Origin: Chrysemys picta bellii
Lineage: Eukaryota; Chordata; Testudines; Emydidae
Direction: 5' to 3'
Assembly: GCF_011386835.1 (NCBI RefSeq)
Contig: NC_088792.1
Location: 59,524,081 to 59,588,080 of the forward strand
DNA: 64,000 bases
Shown here: positions 36,799 to 48,260 of the stretch, in pieces
How positions within the stretch are numbered: position 1 is the first letter of the stretch
Layout: every line of letters begins with the position of its first letter
Made by a program: the position numbers and the translations under genes
Notes under the pieces: generated by a model
What the model saw: the letters and a program-made list of their open reading frames with translations, nothing else
The model's database searches: none
Told to the model about the DNA's origin: nothing

Positions 36799-37325
36799 AT
36801 ACATATACAGTATATGTTTTGAACAATTTTAAACAATGTAATACTGTATTCATGACTGAAGTTTGGTGGAGTTGGTGGAGTCAGAGGGTGGATTGTCGGG
36901 CTGCTCCTCTTGCTGTTCTTGCTCCTCCCCCCTCCCTCCCTGCACCTCCCACCTGCAGCAATCAGCTGTTTCATGGCATTCAGGAGTCTCCGGAGGGGAG
37001 GGGAGAGGCTGTGTGTCACTCCTCCCCCCTACCCCCCAGAGCCTCCTAAATGCCACGAAACAGCTGATTGCTGCAGGCGGGAGGCGCCAGGAGGGAGGGG
37101 AGAGTTGCTGGTCCGCAGGGCTCGCCGGTGGGTGAGAGGCACTGGGGGTGTGTGTGGAGGGGAGCTGATGGGGGGGGCTGCCGGCCCACCCTGGTTCCAA
37201 GCTCCTACTCACTAGCAGGCAGCTGCCAAACAATGTTCTAAGCAAACATTGCACAACTTTAAATGAGTATGTTTTCTAATAGATCAGAGACGTAACAACG
37301 TTAACCAAGACGATGTAACTCCTCA

Positions 37326-38039
37326 CTTAACTCTACTGAGAAGGAGAGGGGGGAAAAGGCACAGGGAGACTGTCTATACAAATAGAAACATTTTGAAGCC
37401 AGGAATAGTACAGAACGAGTCCTCCCTGGTGCTTTAGGTGTGTGGCTGACTTGCGTGCCTGGAAACTTCGTAGTCCCTGGAGCATATGTTGCCCCACTGC
37501 TATAGGCTTGCTAATATCTGGTAGCAGATGCTGTGGTACATGCTTCTCCACCCCTATCAAATGAAAGTGTGAGGAAACAGCTATATATAGTGCATCTGGA
37601 ATGCCTCACAGCACCTCTTACCTGCTACAGCTCCACTGTCGACCCTGCCATTGGCCAGGTTACCATTTGGCCCTCTCTGTTTAAATGACATGGTTGAGGA
37701 CTGCACAGATGACTTGGAGCCCTGGGTAAATAGATTGTATCATCTAAATGCTTCCCCTGAGCCTCCCTTTCTGAGGCACAATCCTTCTCCAAACTCTATG
37801 TCCGAATGGCCCAGTTTAACACTCTGATTTTTTCCCCATTACTTATGGGAAAATGTTGCTAAGATTCCTTCATGTTATCCTGACCTTGAGCAGAACCTAA
37901 TGACTTGATCCAAATCCTTTTGATGTCAGTGGGAGTCTTTCCATTGACTTCACTGGGTGCAGCATTGAGCTCCAAATTCAAGTATTCTAAGGGCACAGCA
38001 TTTGCCTCTATACTAATTATTGTTTTGAACATGGACCGT
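37326..38039. other. No gene; short symmetric repeat
   Basis: No coding signal. At 37900-37960 there is a symmetric segment (gatccaaatccttttgatg, then gtcagtgggagtctttccattgacttc) of the same kind as near 2105 and 7611. Confidence 0.5.
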
Positions 38040-38330
38040 GCATCAAGCCCCCTGTCCCTTCTGCCTGAGTCCCTACCCCTTCTGCCCCCTCACTCGCCAG
38101 AACCCCAAAGGCGCACCCCTCCTGCGGCCAGAGGAAACCTGGTTAAACCTACCTGGGCCATCCCTGGCTGCGCCACCTGAGCTCCAGGCCGCTGGCTGGA
38201 GCTGAGCTCCGGTTGGCTTCGGGGAGCGGGGAGGAGGAAGGTGCTTGGGAAAGAGCGTGAGCAGGGCCATGGCCTGGGTTATGGGAGGCTTAACCTCTCT
38301 TGGCCTTTGATACCTGCCACCCATGGTTTT
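38040..38330 (-). repeat. GC-rich interspersed repeat (gaggttaagcctccc family)
   Basis: On the minus strand the segment begins ggcaggtatcaaaggccaag and gaggttaagcctccc, closely matching the start of the GC-rich repeat at 53338 (ggcagcaggtataataggcc, gaggttaagcctcccc). The two are therefore copies of one family in opposite orientation. Class unknown; the palindromic gaggttaagcctc may mark a terminus. Confidence 0.5.
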
Positions 38331-39310
38331 GAAGCATGTTGTTCCATACAGATGTGAACATTATCTGTGCTCCTGCTAATAAACGATTTGTAAATGGAAA
38401 TTGCAGTAAACAAGGCAGAAGTGCCTCATTCTCACAGAATAGATTTGGTTAAAAGATAAGAATGAAATTCCTTTTTAAACTGAAATCTAAAAGGGAAGAT
38501 GATGTGAGGCCCTTTTAAAATTCAGATCCCCCAGTACACACCCGTGTGAGTGGGGAACCATCATCTGGTATTATGAAAAAATACATATAATCCTGCTTTA
38601 AAAAGGCTTAGATGACAGTGGAAAAAATCCCATTAAAATAGCCATAATAGCAGCAGTACACCATATACTCAAAGAAAGGAGGAAAAATAAAAAATGGAAA
38701 TACTTATATTTTCAGCCATGAAGTTAAAATTCACACTTTTGGCCAAAAAATTAGCCTCTGACAGATTTCAGAATATAGCCAGTTACTAAGTTAAACCTCA
38801 TAGCCCACTAAGAATCCAGCTGTGCAGGCACAGCAGCCAAGTAAAAAGGAGGGCTAAGCATGTGACCTCCGCCTACTACACAATGGAAATCCACAGGGAA
38901 CGTGCTGAGGGAGATGTTTATTAAGAAAGAAGGCACGAGATAACGATGCTTTAACTGAGAATATTGCAGGCATTTTTAGCACTGTGTGCATTAGAAAAAA
39001 TCAATATACAATTACTAAATTTACTGGGAGCCAGCACAAATCTCAAGTCTTTAACGGCTGCATTTTTAACCACTTATTAATGCACTGTTTGCGTGGTTCT
39101 TAAATATGCAAGTATCATTCTTATGGATTGTACTCTAGTGTATTGAAATTTGAAAAGTACAGTTAACAGGAATCATTTCCCCCAAATGCTCTGGAGACCT
39201 AGTTTGTTTAATATTAAATGATTATGCTGTTAGTTTCGGTGGTCAAATTTTGCAGGGAGGAGCTAATTGTCCATCAGTTTCAGGTATGTTTCTCTCCTTG
39301 ATGCAGTATT
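38331..39310. other. No gene recognised
   Basis: AT-rich DNA with no recognisable features. Confidence 0.55.
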
Positions 39311-39318
39311 ATTGTTAC

Positions 39319-39763
39319 CCGGGCCAGCTCTGGCTTTTTTGCCGCCCCAGGCAAAAAAGCCTCCGGCCACCCTCCCCTGCCACTCCCCCCCGCGCGGCAG
39401 GGGAGGGCGCGGGGTGGGGAGGGCGGCCGGAGCCCTGGCGGGAGGGCGGTGAGCCCCGGCCGGGGCTCCGCTCTCCCCGGAGGCCGGGGGGAGGGCTCTG
39501 CGGGGGAGGGCGGCTGGAGCTCTGGGAGGAGGGCGGAGTGCCCGGCTGGGGCTCAGCTCTCCCCGGTGGCCAGAGTGCCAGGGGGAGGGCGGCGAGCCCC
39601 GGCCGGAGCTCCGCTCTCCCCGGCGGCCAGAGCGCCAGGGGGAGGGTGGCGAGCCCGGCCATGGCCCCGCTCTCCCCGGAGCCGGAGCGCCGCACCGCGC
39701 CGCCCCCCTCCAGGTGTCGCCCCAAGCACAAGCTTGGTGGGCTGGTGCCTGGAGCCGGCCCTG
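39319..39763. mobile_element. hAT-type GC-rich non-autonomous element
   Basis: The ends ccgggccagctctgg and (right, reverse complement) cagggccggctccagg are inverted repeats. The target duplication is an exact 8 bp: attgttac at 39311-39318 and 39764-39771. The interior is very GC-rich and contains four spaced copies of ctctccccgg (39471, 39557, 39614, 39670), a decayed minisatellite. It shares the ends and the ccaagcac..ggtgcctggagccggccctg right side with the copy at 56093. Long open frames on both strands across it (up to 196 codons) result from CpG-rich repeats, not genes. Confidence 0.85.
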
Positions 39764-39771
39764 ATTGTTAC

Positions 39772-41669
39772 TGGTGGATGCTGGGCCTGGCACGAGGCAG
39801 GTGTCAAGTCTGGAGTCACACAGAACCCCATGCTTTTTAAGTTACTTCTGCCAGATATTCTTCAGGACATCATAAATGCATGATGCTTCCCATCCTCCTC
39901 CTCAGATGCTGTAGGTGCTTCCCTCCCACCCACGCTCTTCATGATGTCACGACCATAATTCGACCCACTGAATTTAGGAAACCTAATAAACCCCCTACCC
40001 GGTTGTTTAGAACCTAGACTGCCAGTTTCTATGGCTCATGTGCTGTTTGCAAACACATTTACAGGAGATATGATGGGGATAGAGTAGCTTCTGGGGCATC
40101 TGAAATACCAGTACTAGGACTGCCATCACAGGAAAGCTATAACACATTTCTCTGCTTCCTAAACCGATCCTGTTCCTGGGCTTTGTGTGCTTCTAGACTG
40201 TTTCCATTTCATACAGGGGGGATATGGGCCAGAACAGAGAATTGGGAGTCCAGATTCCTGGCTTTCAACTGAATTTGGAGAAGGATATGAAGCAAGTAAA
40301 GGAAAAGGAGGACAGGGATGATATGCCTCCACTTCCTTGTGTGAGAGGTGTCTGGTTGTAGCATTGTGAATCACTTGAAGCTTAGGGAGTGAGCATTTAG
40401 GATGAACATAAAAAAGGAAACAGCCATAACACTAAAGAAGGGTGCGTATTTCCAAATGCAGCTTGTCTTTTAATAGGAAAATAACATTAAAATGGTGTCT
40501 GAAATATACATCTTTAAAGCCTGATCAGTGTTGTATCATCCCTGACCGAGGGGGAAATGGGCATGTTGAATTATATTTGCTACCCATTTATTTTCAGAGG
40601 CCCTCAATATTTCTGGAGTCAATTTTCTAAAGCCCTCTCCTTAAGGAAAGGTTCCTTCTTATATCCAGCAGAGTTCGAAGCCTCCTACAAAACACTCATT
40701 TGAAAAATAATCATTTAAAAGAACATTTGAGAGTTACCATCTATTGACACTTCAAATCCCATCCCACTGCTAGCCGTTGTTATACTATGGGCCACATCAT
40801 TGGGCCATCTCACCTACTTTCAGCTGACCTAGCAGAGCAAGATTCAGAATCTATGCCACTTGAGCATTCCTGTCATGTTAGGCAGAGTGAGCACAGCTGG
40901 TTCTGCCCCACTCCCCACAGAACGCAGTGTACATGATATTTCTGTGGTTCCTTGAGGCGGTAAGCTTAAATTAGAACCTCCTGAGCCCAAGCAGTCCCTT
41001 GCAGGACCCAGGATTGGAATTCATTAAAGGATTTGCCTATCTTCTCTGTACTGAGCATTTCAGCTGCAGCTGAGATGCTAGCCTTGGACGTTTCAATTCC
41101 TCTCATTTATAGTAATGGGGGAGTGTCTCAGTTTTAATGTAGAATTATCACACACAGTGGCATTGGTAATGTTTCTTCTAAACCACTACCTTGGAGGAAT
41201 AATAGGAGTAGTGTTTTAATGACTAGCTCTCTGAACAACAGGACTTCACACTTGGCAGTGAGAACTAGTTTAGCTCTCTAAAAATCAGCAAGCGTGTGTG
41301 GTTTCTTTTGTTAATTGAAAAGGTCTATATTGATGTAAACATGGTCTTATAGCAAATGGCTCCTCTGTTAGAGGAGCCATTTACTCAGGTATGAGAAAAG
41401 TGTTGTTCCACTGAACACCGCAAATGACAACAATTGACTTGCAGGTATGTCTTGCTTTCATCCAGAAAGATACTGTGATACAAGCATAGGCACAGCTAAC
41501 AATTTGCCACAGTACAGCAACACTTTTTAAGTTATTTTTTGTAAAGCTCTTTAAAGTGCTATAGAACTTATCATATTACGGGGCCTGAGCCTGCACTTTT
41601 TACTCAGGTAAAATTCCCACTGACTTAAGAAAAACTAGGTAAAGGAGTAACGAAATGGCCCAGAGGTTA
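39772..41669. other. No gene recognised
   Basis: No coding or repeat signal recognised. A CATT-rich palindromic patch at 41345-41390 (tggctcctctgttagaggagcca) forms a short perfect hairpin of about 10 bp arms. Confidence 0.5.
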
Positions 41670-41775
41670 TTTATAGATTCATAGGCTCCAAGGCCAGAAG
41701 GGGTCACTGTGATAATCTAGTCTGTCCTCCTGTATAACACAGGACTTTCCTGAGTTCATTCCTGTTTGGACAAGA
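41670..41775 (-). mobile_element. CR1 3'-end fragment
   Basis: Contains tagattcataggctccaag and ccagaaggggtcactgtgat, the reverse complement of the usual CR1 3' untranslated end. About 100 bp survive, severely 5'-truncated and inserted in minus orientation. Confidence 0.75.
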
Positions 41776-41829
41776 GTCATCATATGTGCACATTGCATAG
41801 GGCCAAAATAAAATGTAGACAAACATCTC

Positions 41830-41970
41830 CTAATCTTATTTGTTTGATTGTTTTGTAGGCTCTTCAGGGCAGGGGTCTTTTCCCCTCTGTTTTGTACAGT
41901 GCCAAGCACAATGGAGTCCTGGTCCATGACTGGTGGTCCGAGGTGCTATCACAATATAAATACTTTTCTA
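41830..41970 (+). repeat. SINE/LINE 3'-tail fragment
   Basis: The reading gtaggctcttcagggcaggg, then ttttgtacagtgccaagcac and caatggagtcctggtcc is the common 3' tail of CR1-related SINEs in sauropsids. A similar sequence is at 20572 (plus) and, inverted, at 59975. Confidence 0.62.
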
Positions 41971-42005
41971 TTGTGGTAAAGCCCACAGTATGCTAAGCTG
42001 TGTGT

Positions 42006-42042
42006 GAGTGTGTGTATATATATATATATATATATAATATAT
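42006..42042. repeat. GT/TA microsatellite
   Basis: Alternating gtgt then tatata (about 37 bp), followed by atgtacacacac, so the tract is nearly palindromic. A SINE-tail scrap on the minus strand follows (agtccccaccccaaagatct). Confidence 0.8.
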
Positions 42043-42551
42043 ATGTACACACACAGTCCCCACCCCAAAGATCTTACAAGCTAAGAAAGAGGTTTGAATA
42101 GGTAGTCAGAGCTGTAGAATACAGTGGAAATAGTATTGACAAAAACTACTTGTGAATAAAATCTGGCAATTCACTTTGCTTGCATTTGCAGGCCCTCTTG
42201 TTTGCTAACATTTGGTTATGCACAATGGATATTCATGGAGTGCACAGGTTTCACAAAATATTAGTGTGAAAAAAATGAGGATTCTCCTTGGAAGTGGCCA
42301 TTTTGGCTACATGGCTTATTTTATTACTGACAAAAGAAAGTTGAACAGTTTTGACCATTTTCAGATAATACATTTACAAAGCTTAAGTCATGCTAAGCTT
42401 TTATATTATCAGGAAACAAACAATAGCATGTCACTTAGGTGACCAATCACGTGGTGTGAATAGTGAATACTCATTGCAACCATTTAATGTATAGTATATA
42501 GAAACTGGTTCACACAAACTATTATTCAAATTCTGATAATGCCTGTAACAT

Positions 42552-42656
42552 GCTAAGCACTGTGTGTGTACGCGCACACACTCCCAATCTTGAAGACCTT
42601 CCAGTCTAACAAATAGGTTTAAACATGCTGTGAATAAAGGACAAATGGAAAAAAGT
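42552..42656 (-). repeat. SINE/LINE 3'-tail fragment
   Basis: The reverse complement of the usual tail: atgctaagcactgtgtgtgt, then cccaatcttgaagaccttcc and agtctaac. Strongly decayed; the surrounding 42043-42551 shows no gene. Confidence 0.45.
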
Positions 42657-42670
42657 TACAATATATTTGC

Positions 42671-42888
42671 AGAGAGAAGGTGGGTGAGGTAATATATTTT
42701 ATGGAACCAACTTCTATTGGCGGGAGAGACACGCCTTTGACTTACATAGAGCTCTTCAAGTCAGCAAAAAAGCTCAATGTAGCTCAAAAGCTTGTCTCTC
42801 ACCAACAGAAGTTGGTCCAATAAGATATTACTTCACCTACCTTCTCTCTCTAATATCCTGGATTGACGTGGCTACAACAACATTACAT
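42671..42888 (+). mobile_element. Old foldback Penelope-like element, third family
   Basis: The left arm (agagagaaggtgggtgagg.. to about 42760) and the right arm (about 42768 to 42855, ..cttcacctaccttctctctc) are inverted copies with roughly a dozen differences. Only the right arm continues into taatatcctggattgacgtg and gctacaacaacatt, a complete-looking 3' end. Degraded hammerhead-like pieces (aagctcaatgtagctcaaaagcttgtc) lie in the centre. The flanks acaatatatttg (42658) and acaacatattca (42889) may be an aged target duplication (9 of 12). Assignment to Penelope-like rests on shared layout with the 26629 and 55449 copies. Confidence 0.6.
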
Positions 42889-42900
42889 ACAACATATTCA

Positions 42901-44511
42901 AGGTAATTTGCAAACCACAAAAAGGGCTAAACTTGTTAACTAAGATCTTTGCTGTAAATAGTTCACCCTGCTCTAGTTCTAAGGTAGTTCAGTATCTCAA
43001 GAGAAAAGCTCAGCAACTCCTAATCAGCTTTTCCAAAATCTTGCCCAATTTCAGCAGAAATATGGTTCAAATCTTAATTAAAAGTGCCATAAGAATCACA
43101 GAACTATGGTGGCGCAGCAGAAAATCTTTTCCCTTCTAGATACTCACCTTGAGACATTCATTGTGAATTATCATGTTCTTGCTGCATTTTAAATCACATT
43201 CATCTGAGGAAGAAACACATTTATAACATGGCTATTTTCCTTTAGCAGCAATGATGCTGAAGTGCTATAACTGTGCTCTCTGAATGTATTTCTAACTTGC
43301 CAAAAATATTGTGGTGTTGTAAGAGAATGAGGTTTGACAATGAGCTGACTAAAAATAGAACTGCTGATCCCACAATGGTCATTAGTTTACACTCTGGCTT
43401 TGTCTAACTGCTGAAGTACTTGCTGAGGTGCTGATGTAATAACCTTGCTGAATATACTGAAATGCTTAAGTGATAGTGCTTCTGCATCAGAAATATAGAT
43501 TCTGGCTTTGAACACTGCATTTCTTGACCAAAAAAATCATTACACTGAAGGGCTTTATCCAATGTAGACCCTTTTCTTACATGATTTAATTTCAAAATAT
43601 AACGACAGCTATGTAGATAAAATACATACCGTACTACATATATTGTAGAAGAAGTACTTGTGATTGAGCTTGCTAACAAGATGGAATGTAATGCTGTTCA
43701 ACCCCATCCAAACTGTGCTGTTTGTTTTTTCTTTGGTTGTGCAGGGTTTTTTAATATACTCAGTGCTACATTCTGGTATCTTGCAGTGGCTGGATTTAAG
43801 AGTCCACAATCATAAATCATATGCTGCTAGATACCTTAGGGCACAATCTATTACAATTCAGTTGGTAAGCATTGCTAAATGCTGTGGGGGTCCCGGCTAC
43901 CCAGCTGAGGTGAGATTTCACCATCTGCTTCAGAACAGTAAGAGCAGAAAAAACCTAATGTAGCTGACTTACATAATTCTCTCAAGGAGAAGAGAAGCCT
44001 TGGGCTGCTAAATGTCAAAACTGCTTACTTCTCATCCTCTCCAAGTGCAGAGTCAGCTGTGTAGTTTGAAGATGAATGAGCCAACGAGTCTAGATCCAAC
44101 AGCCCTGGCAAATCACAACACTTGAAAGAAGGGTATTCTAATTTATCATACTGCTTCCTTTATCAAATTCATAACACTGTCTACAGAATAATAGATTTGT
44201 TTCTAATGTATCTACACATTTACAGCACAAAGGACAGTTGCAAAGTGTCAACAAGCTCTGAACTGCCCTTCATTTTCCAGCAAATATATTACTGATCAGA
44301 TGTGAAAAGAATCAAAATGGCTGCTGCTCTCCTTTGTAAAATTACTGTCACCATGCTAGGCAAATAGAAAGCATAATTTCTCTTAATGTCTTTTATTTTT
44401 CCGATATTCACTCAGTACAGACATTCAATGCAGATTGGCTATTAAAGGGTGCTTGGAATGCTTTTGTGAATCACTATTAAATATGGGCCATGGAATATAG
44501 CTTCACCCACA
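42901..44511. other. No gene recognised
   Basis: No coding signal or repeat recognised. Confidence 0.55.
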
Positions 44512-45000
44512 TGAATATAGAATCATAGAGGATTAGGGCTGGAAGAGACCTCAGGAGGCCATGTAGTCCAACTCCCTGGTCAAAGCAGGACCAACCCCAA
44601 CTAAACCATCCCAGTCAGGGCTTTGTCAAGCTGGGCCTTAAAAACCTCTAAGGATGAAGATTCCACTACCTCCTTAGGTAACCCATTCCAGTGCTTCACC
44701 ACACTCCTAGTGAAATAGTTTTTCCTAATATCCAACCTAGACCTCTCCCACTGCAACTTGAGACCATTGCTTCTTGTTCTGTCATCTGCCACAAGTGATA
44801 ACAGCCTAGCTCCATCCTCTTTAGAACCCCCTCTTCAGGTAGTTGAAGGCTGCTATCAAATCCCCCCTCACTCTTCTCTTCTGCAGACTAAATAAGCCCA
44901 ATTCCCTCAGCCTCTCCTCGTAAGTCATGTGCCCCAGCCCCCTAATCGTTTTCGTTAACTTCCACTGGACTCTCTCCAATTTGTCCGCATTCTGTCTGTA
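44512..45000 (-). mobile_element. CR1-type LINE 3' portion
   Basis: On the minus strand the C-terminal CR1 block is readable: [19 protein letters not shown], then [20 protein letters not shown] (within 44821-45000). It continues in a second frame as RSRLDIRKNYFTRSVVKHWN and ends VFKAQLDKALTGMV (44601-44792). The 3' UTR follows and ends near 44518 with the motif seen as atagaatcatagaggattag on the plus strand. A (ggtg)n/G run at about 44999-45021 borders the 5' truncation. It is relatively young by its low number of stops. Confidence 0.92.
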
Positions 45001-45021
45001 GTGGGTGGGTGGGTGGGGGGG

Positions 45022-47369
45022 AATTTGACACATAATAAAGACGTTTCCCACAGTAATAGATTGCACTTATGTAATGTCTTGCATCCAAGACTCCCCCAAA
45101 ACTTTTTACAAATGTTACTTAAACAAGTTTCACAGCACACCTAATGAGGTTGGTGAGGGATATCTTGGGATCTCAGTAGCTGCCATTGAAATGGTGCCTT
45201 GAGATGAAACATGAGAATAGGACACTCAGGAAGTTGTCTCATATAGGGATGCATTTTATAGACCTTCCTGTTCAATGTGTATATGCGTCCATGAGGGGAT
45301 TAGGGAGCAATATGGTTTGCAGTGTTTTATGAATCTCTTACCTGGGCAATGGTGGTTACTTAAACAGTGTCTGAAAGAAACTGGAGCATGAATAAGTGTT
45401 AAATGGCTGAGACTCAATTTAGATATTATATTCGTTTATTAGCTGCTTCTGGATGCCAAGGTAGCAGCAGTACCAATTTCTTGTTCTGGGCCTTGTTTTT
45501 CTTGAAATACATAAGCATAAGAAAACTTTATGTTTCTAGTGTCTCTAGGAATCCAGGGATGGTGTTAGAGATACTTTTTTTTTTTTTTTTGTCAAGGACA
45601 GTCCACCCATAATGAAAGAACCATAGGCAGTCAACAGGCTTCAGTTAAGAGTGGATGGGAATATCTTCTTTAGTGAATAAACATTTACTTAACTCAGATT
45701 TAAGTATTCCTAAAGCACCTCTTCTCTCCAGCACTGAGTGCAAGGCGGACTCATTACACGGGTGAGTGAGAACCCTGTTCTATCAATTAAATACAATCTT
45801 CCATAAAGGGATTCAGAGTTCAAGTTAAGATCCACAACAAACCACTGACCTTTTGTCTAACACAGAAAATGAGCCCGTTATAAACTTACTTCCTCAGACA
45901 AAAACAAATAGCTAGAATCAATATATTTGGTTTCTAAAGGGGAGATTTGATATATTGAAAAATCAGATATCTAAATTTACATCTTGTTCATTTTCCTTTT
46001 ATTAAATCAGGAGAATGTAAGAATTCTGCTCTGGACAATTGAAGACTATATTTAATAGACATGTTTAATCTCTACAGACCACAGTTTTATACCTATCTTG
46101 GAGGCTCTTTACCCAGAGAAGATCCTTTGCAAGAAGCATGTTGAGAAGAATTCTCTGCTCTTATGTCTCTGATAAAGTTCTAAATTTTGAATGATATTCT
46201 TACTTTAGCTCCATGAAGTATATTAAAACCATCCTACTCTTTTCTCTTGTCTCAAGATTGATGACCATCTTGATGAAACACAAGACAAGTGTTTTCCTGT
46301 TAGAAGTTCACAAGCTCTCTTTCCTCTTAATCTGGTAGACTATAGATATGAGATGTAGGTGGTGGTGTTCTATCCATTTACAAAGCAAGGTGAAATGGCA
46401 AATTTATACCATACCAGTGAGCACCATTCTTTCTTCACTGCAACTTTTTCAGGAATCCACTTATAAAACATAGGGACAATGTTTGCTTTCCTGTATGAAA
46501 TTTGCCTACTGAAGTTTTTTGAAGCTAATTTCTTGAGGGGATTTCCACTTATGGGAGCCTACCATAGAGGAACAGGAACTCCTCCAGAGATATTTTTAAA
46601 ATATCAAATATAAATCCCCACTATCTGCTGAGTAAGGCAAGAATCTAATGGCAAGTCTTAAACTCTGTTACTGACACAGACCCTCTGAATAAAATAATAG
46701 CAGAATTTTGTCTCCTGTTTTTTGGCAATAGTAGACATTCTGCTCTTGTTGTTTTTCAGCAAAAATTAAGGATTTCCCAAGAAAATCAGGGGATTTGAGG
46801 AGTTCTGCAATAACCAGAAATCCACTGTATAATGTATCCAAATTATTATATTCTAGCATTGTTCAGTTCATCTTCAGCCTGGCAAGACCAAGCTTATTTT
46901 CAGATCTCTTTGAGGTAGTTTACGCTCAAGCTCCTGACTTCTCTCCACAGGAGAACAGTTTGTGTTCCATTTGGAGCTGTTAGCTTTAGCAGAAACCTCA
47001 GTTCCTGATTGATAACAGACTTCACATTCTATATGTACACCCAGATGGAGAGCACAACTTGAGCACATGGACTGGAGCCTCTCTCCTTCCTTTCTCACTA
47101 CTTTGGGAAGGAAGAGCTATTAACAGTTCAGGTATGCCTACATGCAGATGCCACATGTCAAAATGAAATCCTTGCTTTCAACTGGCTATGCAATAAGTAA
47201 CAGGCTAAGGGGCAGTTGAGAATAATATATTTCTCTTCTCTTATTTAAAAAAAAAATCTAAAATTTGTATTATCAAGACCTACTAATCATCAATTTGACA
47301 ATTTTACATGTAAACCTTTCCCTCAACTCATTGTCTGCTTCTCTTTCGTTTAAAAACTCTCCTCTACTT
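45022..47369. other. No gene; simple runs
   Basis: No coding sequence recognised. The part at 45060-45200 resembles a decayed LINE2/SINE-like tail (tgcatccaagactcccccaaaac). A T run of about 18 lies at 45573. The remainder is AT-rich and unassigned. Confidence 0.5.
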
Positions 47370-47850
47370 ACATTACCGTAGCATCTGAGCATCTCAAAAT
47401 CGTGAATTTATTTATCCTCCTGACACACCTGTGAGGTAGGGAAGTGCTATTATCCCTATTTTACTGAAGGGGAATGGAGGCACAGAGATTGAGTATATCT
47501 ACACTTCACAATCCTGCAGCCATGGGTCTCAGCACCCAGGTCAACTTGGGCTTACAAGGCATAGACTATGGGACTAAAAAATAGTAGGGTGGACATTCTC
47601 ACTCAGGCTGGAGCCTGGGTTCTGAAATCTGGAGAAGGGGATAGGTCTTAAAGCCTGACTGGGGACATCTACATAAGTGTTTTTTAGCCCTGTAGCATAA
47701 GTCCGAGTCAGCTGCCCTGGGGTCTAAGACTTGCTGTTGCAGGGTTTCTTTTGCAGTGTAGCTGAACCCTAAGGTCGGTCACACAGGAAGTCTGCTGTGG
47801 ATCTGGAGTTAAACCCAGGTCTCCCAACTCCCATGTTAGTTCTAACCTTA
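47370..47850 (-). repeat. MIR/CORE-type tRNA-SINE split by an insertion
   Basis: The first part (47375-47494) reads, on plus, gcatctgagcatctcaaaat, gctattatccctattttact and ggaggcacagagatt. The second (47773-47850) resumes with cggtcacacaggaagtctgc and taaacccaggtctcccaac, the tRNA-proximal head. Together they are a minus-oriented SINE with its middle interrupted by about 280 bp of another element (47495-47772). The missing short stretch between the halves is the expected core. Confidence 0.7.
47495..47772. mobile_element. Short TIR element inside the SINE
   Basis: The left end tatatctacacttcacaatc and the reverse complement of the right end, ttagggttcagctacactgc, are weak inverted repeats around a shared tctacac/ctacac. 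Internal segments such as gagcctgggttctg are typical of small DNA transposons. No exact target duplication was found, so the class is unsure. It interrupts the SINE cleanly. Confidence 0.42.
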
Positions 47851-47939
47851 GAAAAAACAATCACTTCCTTTCAGTAGACCTGCCTTTCTTTGTTTGTACA
47901 GCACCCAGCACATGGTGGATACTAACGTAAATAGGTAAC

Positions 47940-48255
47940 TGTGATCGGTGTCGGTCCACCTGCCCGCTAGGGGGCGGTGGGGAGCTATGACGTCACTGGC
48001 CGGCCTGGGTCACGCCTCTGCCATGGGGGAATTAGCGGCGGGAAGGACGCCAGCCAGTGTCTGTAGCGCGCCCCTCAGGCAGGGGAGCGCCGGCAAAGGT
48101 CAACAGCGCGCCCCTCAGGCAGGAGAGCGCCGGCAAAGGTCAACAGCGCGCCCCTTCCAGGGGGTGGAGCGAGCTTGGCCTGGCCCCGCCCCCTCAGGCT
48201 GAGAGAGCGGCCCTTTACCCTCAGGTTCGGGAGGCAGCCACCCTGGCTCCCTACA
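47940..48255. mobile_element. Solo LTR A with CTCF- and CRE-like sites
   Basis: The segment begins tgtgatcggtg and ends ctccctaca, so it has TG..CA ends. It is bracketed by an exact 5-bp duplication, gtaac (47935-47939, 48256-48260), as expected for a retrotransposon LTR. It is CpG-rich, with a 40-bp tandem unit (agcgcgcccctcaggcagg) starting at 48065, 48105 and, partly, 48145. A 14-bp match to the CTCF core (ccgctagggggcgg, 47964-47977) and a perfect CRE (tgacgtca, 47988-47995) are present. The insertion falls in a SINE tail. Orientation cannot be decided. Confidence 0.72.
47964..47995. promoter_or_regulatory. Potential CTCF core and CRE in solo LTR A
   Basis: The CTCF-type core ccgctagggggcgg is followed 10 bp later by a perfect CREB/ATF palindrome tgacgtca. 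A GC-box-like ggggcgg overlaps the first. Such promoter elements are common in LTR U3 regions; whether bound in this genome is unknown. Confidence 0.5.
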
Positions 48256-48260
48256 GTAAC

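Larger units (their letters stand above)
36553..37325. mobile_element. Possible mariner-like element with internal hairpin
   Basis: The left part tacagtaactcctgtag..gaaaaatgcgactttaag and the right part (reverse complement: agtgaggagttacatcgtc) are weakly inverted and recall a Tc1/mariner-derived repeat with terminal TA. A Penelope-like fragment is inserted at 36703-36798. A separate strong inverted repeat of about 40 bp, cctgcagcaatcagctgttt (36952) against its reverse complement ending at 37077, lies in a GC-rich core. No transposase frame is intact. Confidence 0.42.

Noticed and set aside
39250..39840. 196-codon open frame and several overlapping ones
   Set aside because: Contained almost wholly in a hAT element with a CpG-rich minisatellite; all six frames are open there, which is not a coding sign.
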